From Providencia rettgeri (GTDB lineage: Bacteria > Pseudomonadota > Gammaproteobacteria > Enterobacterales > Enterobacteriaceae): DNA of 64,000 nt. Both the position numbers and the translations under genes were made by a program. Below are positions 60,279-64,000 of this stretch, in pieces; the stretch's first letter is position 1, and each line of letters starts with the position of its first letter. Below the pieces are notes generated by a model, which had not been told where the DNA came from, did no database searches, and worked only from the letters and a program-made list of their open reading frames with translations. Where the stretch lies: positions 2,108,001 to 2,172,000 of the forward strand of contig NZ_CP017671.1 of the NCBI RefSeq assembly GCF_001874625.1, given 5' to 3'.

Positions 60279-61901
60279 ATGCATAAACGTCCATTCACAC
60301 CTTTAACTATTTTATTTGCTTCAGTTTTTTTTACTACACCTGCTATTAGTGCAGTTATTCCTGCGGGGACTGTTTTAGCTGAAAATCAGGAAGTGACTCG
60401 CCACCTTAAAGATGAACCAGCTTCTTTGGACCCAGTGAAATCCGTAGGGTTAACAGAAGCACAAGTCATGCGAGATCTTTTTGAAGGTCTAGTTAACCAA
60501 GATAAGCATGGCAAACCTATTCCTGGAACTGCGCTTAAATGGAGTACATCGGATAACCGAGTTTGGATATTTAATCTTCGTCCTGATGCACGCTGGTCTA
60601 ATGGTGAACCGGTGACAGCACAAGATTTTGTTTATAGCTGGCAACGGCTTGTTTCGCCTAATACGACGTCCCCTTTTGCTTGGTTTGCTGCATTAGCTGG
60701 TATCAACAATGCACAAGATATTATTGATGGGAAATTGCCTGTCGAGCAACTTGGTGTGGAGGCAGTTGATCAACACACGTTAAAAATTGTGTTAAATAAA
60801 CCAGTCCCGTACTTTCCATCTCTTACTGCCAATTTTAGTTTATTTCCAGTACATCGCGAAACCGTTGAGAAATTTGGTGCTAATTGGATAAAAGTAGGAA
60901 ATCTCGTTGGTAATGGTGCATTTGTATTATCTGACCGTGTTGTAAATGAAAAAATTGTTTTAACGCCAAATACAAATTATTGGGATCATAAAAATACGGT
61001 GGTTACTAAGGTGACTTTTGTACCTATTAATCAAGAATCTCATGCAACAAACCGTTATCTAGCTGGGGATTTAGACATTACAGAATCATTCCCCAAGCAA
61101 CGCTATCAAAAATTGTTAAGGGATATTCCTAATGAGGTTTTTACACCAGATCAATTAGGGACTTATTATTATGCTTTTAATACACAACGTGCGCCAACGA
61201 GTGATGTTAGGGTCAGAAAAGCGTTGTCTATGGCGATTGACCGCCAATTAATTGCGAGCAAGGTATTAGGGACAGGAGAAAAGCCAGCTTATTATTTTAC
61301 TCCAGATGTTACCGACGGGTTTAAACCAGAGAAAGGCTTATATAACAGCTACTCGCAAAAAGAATTAGACCAGCAAGCGAAAGTTTTGTTGCAAGAAGCT
61401 GGGTTTGGTACAAATCACCCGTTGAAATTAACATTATTGTATAATAGTTCGGAAAACCATCAAAAAATAGCCATTGCTATTGCTTCTATGTGGAAGAAAA
61501 AATTAGGTGCTGAAGTTAAGTTAGTTAATCAGGAGTGGAAAACATATATTGATAGCCGTAATACTGGGAACTTTGATGTTATCAGGGCATCATGGATTGG
61601 GGATTTTAATGAGCCGTCGACATTTTTGTCTTTATTAACATCACAACATAGTGGCAATATTCCAAAATTTAATAGCCAGCAATATGATGACGTTATGGGG
61701 TCCGCCAGTATTGAGACCAATGAGCGATTACGTAACCAATATTATAATAACGCGGAAAAAATTATTGCTAAAGAGGCACCTATTGCTCCTATCTATCAAT
61801 ATACTAATGCACGTTTAATTAAGCCTTGGTTAAAGGGGTATCCGATTGAAAACCCAGAGGATGTGGCCTATAGCCATAGTTTTTATATCATAAAACACTA
61901 A
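60279..61901 (+). CDS. mppA: Periplasmic murein tripeptide-binding protein MppA
   Basis: Family 5 solute-binding protein that brings L-Ala-D-Glu-mDAP to the Opp transporter for cell-wall recycling. The 540 residues have a signal peptide (cleaved near TPAISA), then VTRHLKDEPASLDPVKSVGL, SPFAWFAALAGINNAQDIID, DLDITESFPKQRYQKLL and ENPEDVAYSHSFYIIKH. Identity with E. coli MppA is high along the whole length. No opp permease genes are next to it, as expected for MppA. Confidence 0.93.
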   Translation: MHKRPFTPLTILFASVFFTTPAISAVIPAGTVLAENQEVTRHLKDEPASLDPVKSVGLTEAQVMRDLFEGLVNQDKHGKPIPGTALKWSTSDNRVWIFNLRPDARWSNGEPVTAQDFVYSWQRLVSPNTTSPFAWFAALAGINNAQDIIDGKLPVEQLGVEAVDQHTLKIVLNKPVPYFPSLTANFSLFPVHRETVEKFGANWIKVGNLVGNGAFVLSDRVVNEKIVLTPNTNYWDHKNTVVTKVTFVPINQESHATNRYLAGDLDITESFPKQRYQKLLRDIPNEVFTPDQLGTYYYAFNTQRAPTSDVRVRKALSMAIDRQLIASKVLGTGEKPAYYFTPDVTDGFKPEKGLYNSYSQKELDQQAKVLLQEAGFGTNHPLKLTLLYNSSENHQKIAIAIASMWKKKLGAEVKLVNQEWKTYIDSRNTGNFDVIRASWIGDFNEPSTFLSLLTSQHSGNIPKFNSQQYDDVMGSASIETNERLRNQYYNNAEKIIAKEAPIAPIYQYTNARLIKPWLKGYPIENPEDVAYSHSFYIIKH

Positions 61902-61922
61902 CGTAACATATTAAATATTTAC

Positions 61923-61953
61923 TTAGCCTGTACTAGGTATAGGCTAATTTTTT
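61923..61953 (+). terminator. Rho-independent terminator of mppA
   Basis: TTAGCCT (61923-61929) pairs with AGGCTAA (61941-61947) and a run of six T follows. A second hairpin CTCCTTCC/GGAAGGAG (61973-61999) lies just downstream. The remaining sequence up to zntB is AT-rich. Confidence 0.75.
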
Positions 61954-62247
61954 AAATTAGTATCTAAAAAAACTCCTTCCTCTGGAGAAAGGGAAGGAGG
62001 ACCAAAAAGGAATAAACACTACCTTTTTATAATAAAAAATTTATAAGTTATTTTATTGCTCGTTTGTGTCAACGATGTGTCTTTTTTTAGCAAAAATGGC
62101 GATATTTTACTATTTATCATGGTCTATTTGTCTTCTATGGGTTTTTATTGTTCTGCGCTTTTGATTTCAAACATCGCCTTGAAATAATTGCAATACTTCA
62201 TTTATTCGATTAAAAATAACATATTGTTAATAAAAGGGAGAAATTGC

Positions 62248-63231
62248 ATGGGGCTGATTTATGGTTCATTATTTCAAAACTCAAATCCTGTACATGCGTT
62301 TCAGTTAAATGGGGACGGTGGGCTGCTGCCACTTGATGTTAATGCGAGTGCCAGTCAGCAATCGCCATTTTGGCTTCATTACGATTATAAAGACCCACAA
62401 AGTTTTAATTGGATCCAACAATCGGGTTTATTTAATGACCAAGTAAAATCAGCGCTATCAGGTCATTCTGGTCGTTGGCGGTTGATCCGGGTTGGTGATG
62501 GTATTTTATTAACACTGCAAACCTTAAATACTAATGTCGGTCAGCGCCCTGAGCAGTTAATTGCTTTTCGTGTATTCATTAACAACCGGATGATAATTTC
62601 AAGCCGCCACCGAAAAGTTAATTCACTTGACCCTGTTATCGATGATTTAAAACAAAGCGTGGGCGCACAAAGTACGGGGGATTGGTTAGTTGAGGTTGCT
62701 GATTCGATTACGGATGAAATAAGTGATTTTACTGACTCTCTGCATGAACGCCTAATTGATATGGAAGATTTTATATTAAATGGCCAAATTCCGGAAAGAG
62801 GGGAGCTTGCTTTACTTCGCAAGCAGATTATTGTAGTTCGCCGTTACATGGCTCCTCAGCGGGATATGTTTTCACGTTTAACGACTGAAAAATTACTGTG
62901 GTTAGATGATACCGACCGTCGTCGAATTCAAGAAATATCAGATAGATTAGGGCGCTGTATTGAAGATCTCGATGGTTTTATTGCTCGTACCGCGATTATT
63001 TCTGATGAGATAACTAATATGATGACAGAGATGATGAATCGTCGTATCTATACAATGTCATTAATGGCGATGATATTTTTACCCACTACTTTTTTGACAG
63101 GGTTGTTTGGTGTTAATTTAGGCGGGATACCAGGAAATGAGTTCCGTTTTGCTTTTAGCGCCTTTTGTGTTTTATTGGCGATCTTAATTGGAACGGTCTT
63201 ATGGTGGTTGAGAAAAAGCCGTTGGCTCTAA
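62248..63231 (+). CDS. zntB: Zinc transporter ZntB (CorA family)
   Basis: Pentameric CorA-type membrane protein for zinc transport. ATG 62248 (AGGGAGAAATTGC upstream) gives 327 residues, the family length; the frame is open 60 bp further. There is a large cytosolic N-terminal domain, then two C-terminal helices. The first ends in the pore motif FGVNLGG (GxN type), and the C-terminus is WWLRKSRWL. fnrS follows, as in E. coli. Confidence 0.93.
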   Translation: MGLIYGSLFQNSNPVHAFQLNGDGGLLPLDVNASASQQSPFWLHYDYKDPQSFNWIQQSGLFNDQVKSALSGHSGRWRLIRVGDGILLTLQTLNTNVGQRPEQLIAFRVFINNRMIISSRHRKVNSLDPVIDDLKQSVGAQSTGDWLVEVADSITDEISDFTDSLHERLIDMEDFILNGQIPERGELALLRKQIIVVRRYMAPQRDMFSRLTTEKLLWLDDTDRRRIQEISDRLGRCIEDLDGFIARTAIISDEITNMMTEMMNRRIYTMSLMAMIFLPTTFLTGLFGVNLGGIPGNEFRFAFSAFCVLLAILIGTVLWWLRKSRWL

Positions 63232-63265
63232 AATTGATGACTTATTATTTATAACCCAACCTAGT

Positions 63266-63279
63266 TTGAGATAAATCAA
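63266..63279 (+). promoter_or_regulatory. FNR box of fnrS
   Basis: TTGAGATAAATCAA matches TTGAT-N4-ATCAA with one mismatch. Its centre is about 41.5-42 bp upstream of the predicted fnrS start, the class II activator position. TATAAG at 63305-63310 overlaps the expected -10. Confidence 0.8.
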
Positions 63280-63314
63280 TAAAACCAATGGGGTTTTAGG
63301 GCAGTATAAGTCCT

Positions 63315-63438
63315 GCAGGTGAATGCAACGTTGAGCGATGAACGTTGTGCTCCATAATTGTAGTTTTTCTCATATTGAGTTCTTATACAGAATAATTGAC
63401 CACTGTAATGCCGATGTTGATTACATCGGCTTTTTTTT
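63315..63438 (+). ncRNA. fnrS: Anaerobically induced small RNA FnrS
   Basis: In E. coli this FNR-activated Hfq sRNA represses aerobic metabolism and oxidative-stress genes such as sodB. The 5' end GCAGGTGAATGCAACGTT is nearly identical to E. coli FnrS, as is GCGATG...CGTTG.GCTCCATA after it. The 3' end is a terminator GCCGATGT/ACATCGGC (63410-63430) with eight T. Location next to zntB is conserved. The middle (about 63365-63405) has diverged. Length about 124 nt. Confidence 0.93.
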
Positions 63439-63487
63439 GCTTAAAATCCGACAAAAAATAACCTCCGTTATGGAGGCTATAGGTTAA

Positions 63488-64000
63488 TTATTTCACTTCT
63501 ACGATATCAAGACGTTGTGTAATAAAATCTGGGGTATCATCTTCATCAGTAAAAGCTTGTAGTGGGATTTCTTCTCGATCAAATGCTAAATCTCCACCAT
63601 CGATGATGTCATCGCCGTGAGAAATATTTTTGAAATCAAAAAGCTCGGTATCACATAAATGAGATGGAACAACATTTTGGGTGGCACGGAACATGGTTTC
63701 AATTCTACCAGGGTAGCGTTTATCCCAATCACGTAACATTTCTTTGATCACTTGCCGTTGCAGGTTTGGCTGTGAACCGCAAAGGTTACAAGGAATGATG
63801 GGGAATTGTTTAGCTTGTGCGAAACGCTCAATGTCTTTTTCACGGCAATAAGCCAGAGGGCGAATAACGATATGTTTTCCGTCATCGCTCATTAGTTTAG
63901 GTGGCATACCCTTTAATTTACCACCGTAAAACATATTTAAGAACATGGTTTGCAAAATATCATCACGATGATGACCAAGCGCTATTTTTGTCGCGCCTAA
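63488..64000 (-). CDS. ttcA: tRNA 2-thiocytidine synthetase TtcA (C-terminal part)
   Basis: Fe-S-dependent enzyme that thiolates cytidine 32 of some tRNAs. The frame continues without stop through the right edge ([18 protein letters not shown]), so the N-terminal PP-loop is outside. The visible 170 residues match E. coli: [20 protein letters not shown], the Fe-S ligand motif [13 protein letters not shown], and [14 protein letters not shown]. The C-terminal tail is shorter and different from E. coli. Confidence 0.94.
   Translation of the reverse strand, partial: LGATKIALGHHRDDILQTMFLNMFYGGKLKGMPPKLMSDDGKHIVIRPLAYCREKDIERFAQAKQFPIIPCNLCGSQPNLQRQVIKEMLRDWDKRYPGRIETMFRATQNVVPSHLCDTELFDFKNISHGDDIIDGGDLAFDREEIPLQAFTDEDDTPDFITQRLDIVEVK

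Overview
The window is chromosomal DNA from a low-GC enterobacterium of the Morganellaceae, most likely Providencia. The basis is gene-by-gene recognition and gene order. Most of it matches the Escherichia coli blocks aroH-ppsR-ppsA, ydiK-ydiJ-menI-sufABCDSE-ldtE-lpp-pykF, tRNA-Val-mdtK-ribE, punC-punR-purR, sodB-grxD-rnt-gloA, anmK-pdxH-tyrS-pdxY-gstA, sapABCDF, pspF/pspABCD-ycjXF-tyrR-tpx and mppA-zntB-fnrS-ttcA. It is essentially all core genome. I see no prophage, insertion sequence, CRISPR array or toxin-antitoxin system.

Layout. 1-3.5 kb: heme uptake (hmuR, hmuS), with a Fur-type site upstream. 4-8.7 kb: Trp-type DAHP synthase, the PEP synthase regulatory protein and, divergently, PEP synthase with a Cra site. 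9-14.2 kb: sRNA RprA, YdiK, the D-2-hydroxyglutarate dehydrogenase YdiJ and MenI. 14.6-20.3 kb: the complete suf Fe-S operon. 20.5-24.4 kb: LdtE, Lpp, PykF (with a Cra site) and three tandem tRNA-Val(GAC) genes. 24.6-31.8 kb: MdtK, riboflavin synthase, an AraC-regulator/monooxygenase pair at the place where E. coli carries cfa, then PunC, PunR and PurR. 32-35.3 kb: the small membrane protein YnhF, SodB, GrxD, RNase T, GloA and YdhL. 35.8-44 kb: SlyA, SlyB, AnmK, PdxH, TyrS, PdxY, GstA and a DUF817 membrane protein. 44-49.6 kb: sapABCDF, then sRNA RyhB. 50.8-58 kb: psp locus, YcjX, YcjF and TyrR. 58-64 kb: two small proteins I do not recognise, Tpx, MppA, ZntB, sRNA FnrS and the C-terminal part of TtcA.

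Connections. Three Hfq-type sRNAs known from E. coli can be read directly: RprA (envelope stress), RyhB (iron starvation) and FnrS (anaerobiosis). RyhB carries an 8-nt match to the sodB start region in this same window, and a Fur-type box overlaps its promoter. Fur-like sites also lie upstream of hmuR and sufA. PEP/pyruvate interconversion is represented by ppsA and pykF, each with a Cra-like palindrome. Envelope functions (Lpp, LdtE, SlyB, Sap, Psp) are numerous.

The most unusual observation is in pspA. Its reading frame is interrupted after 56 codons at a seven-A tract. The break lies on an A-AAA-AAG heptamer, so a -1 shift would restore a full-length protein. A one-base sequencing or assembly error, a real mutation, phase-variable slippage and recoding cannot be separated from the sequence alone.
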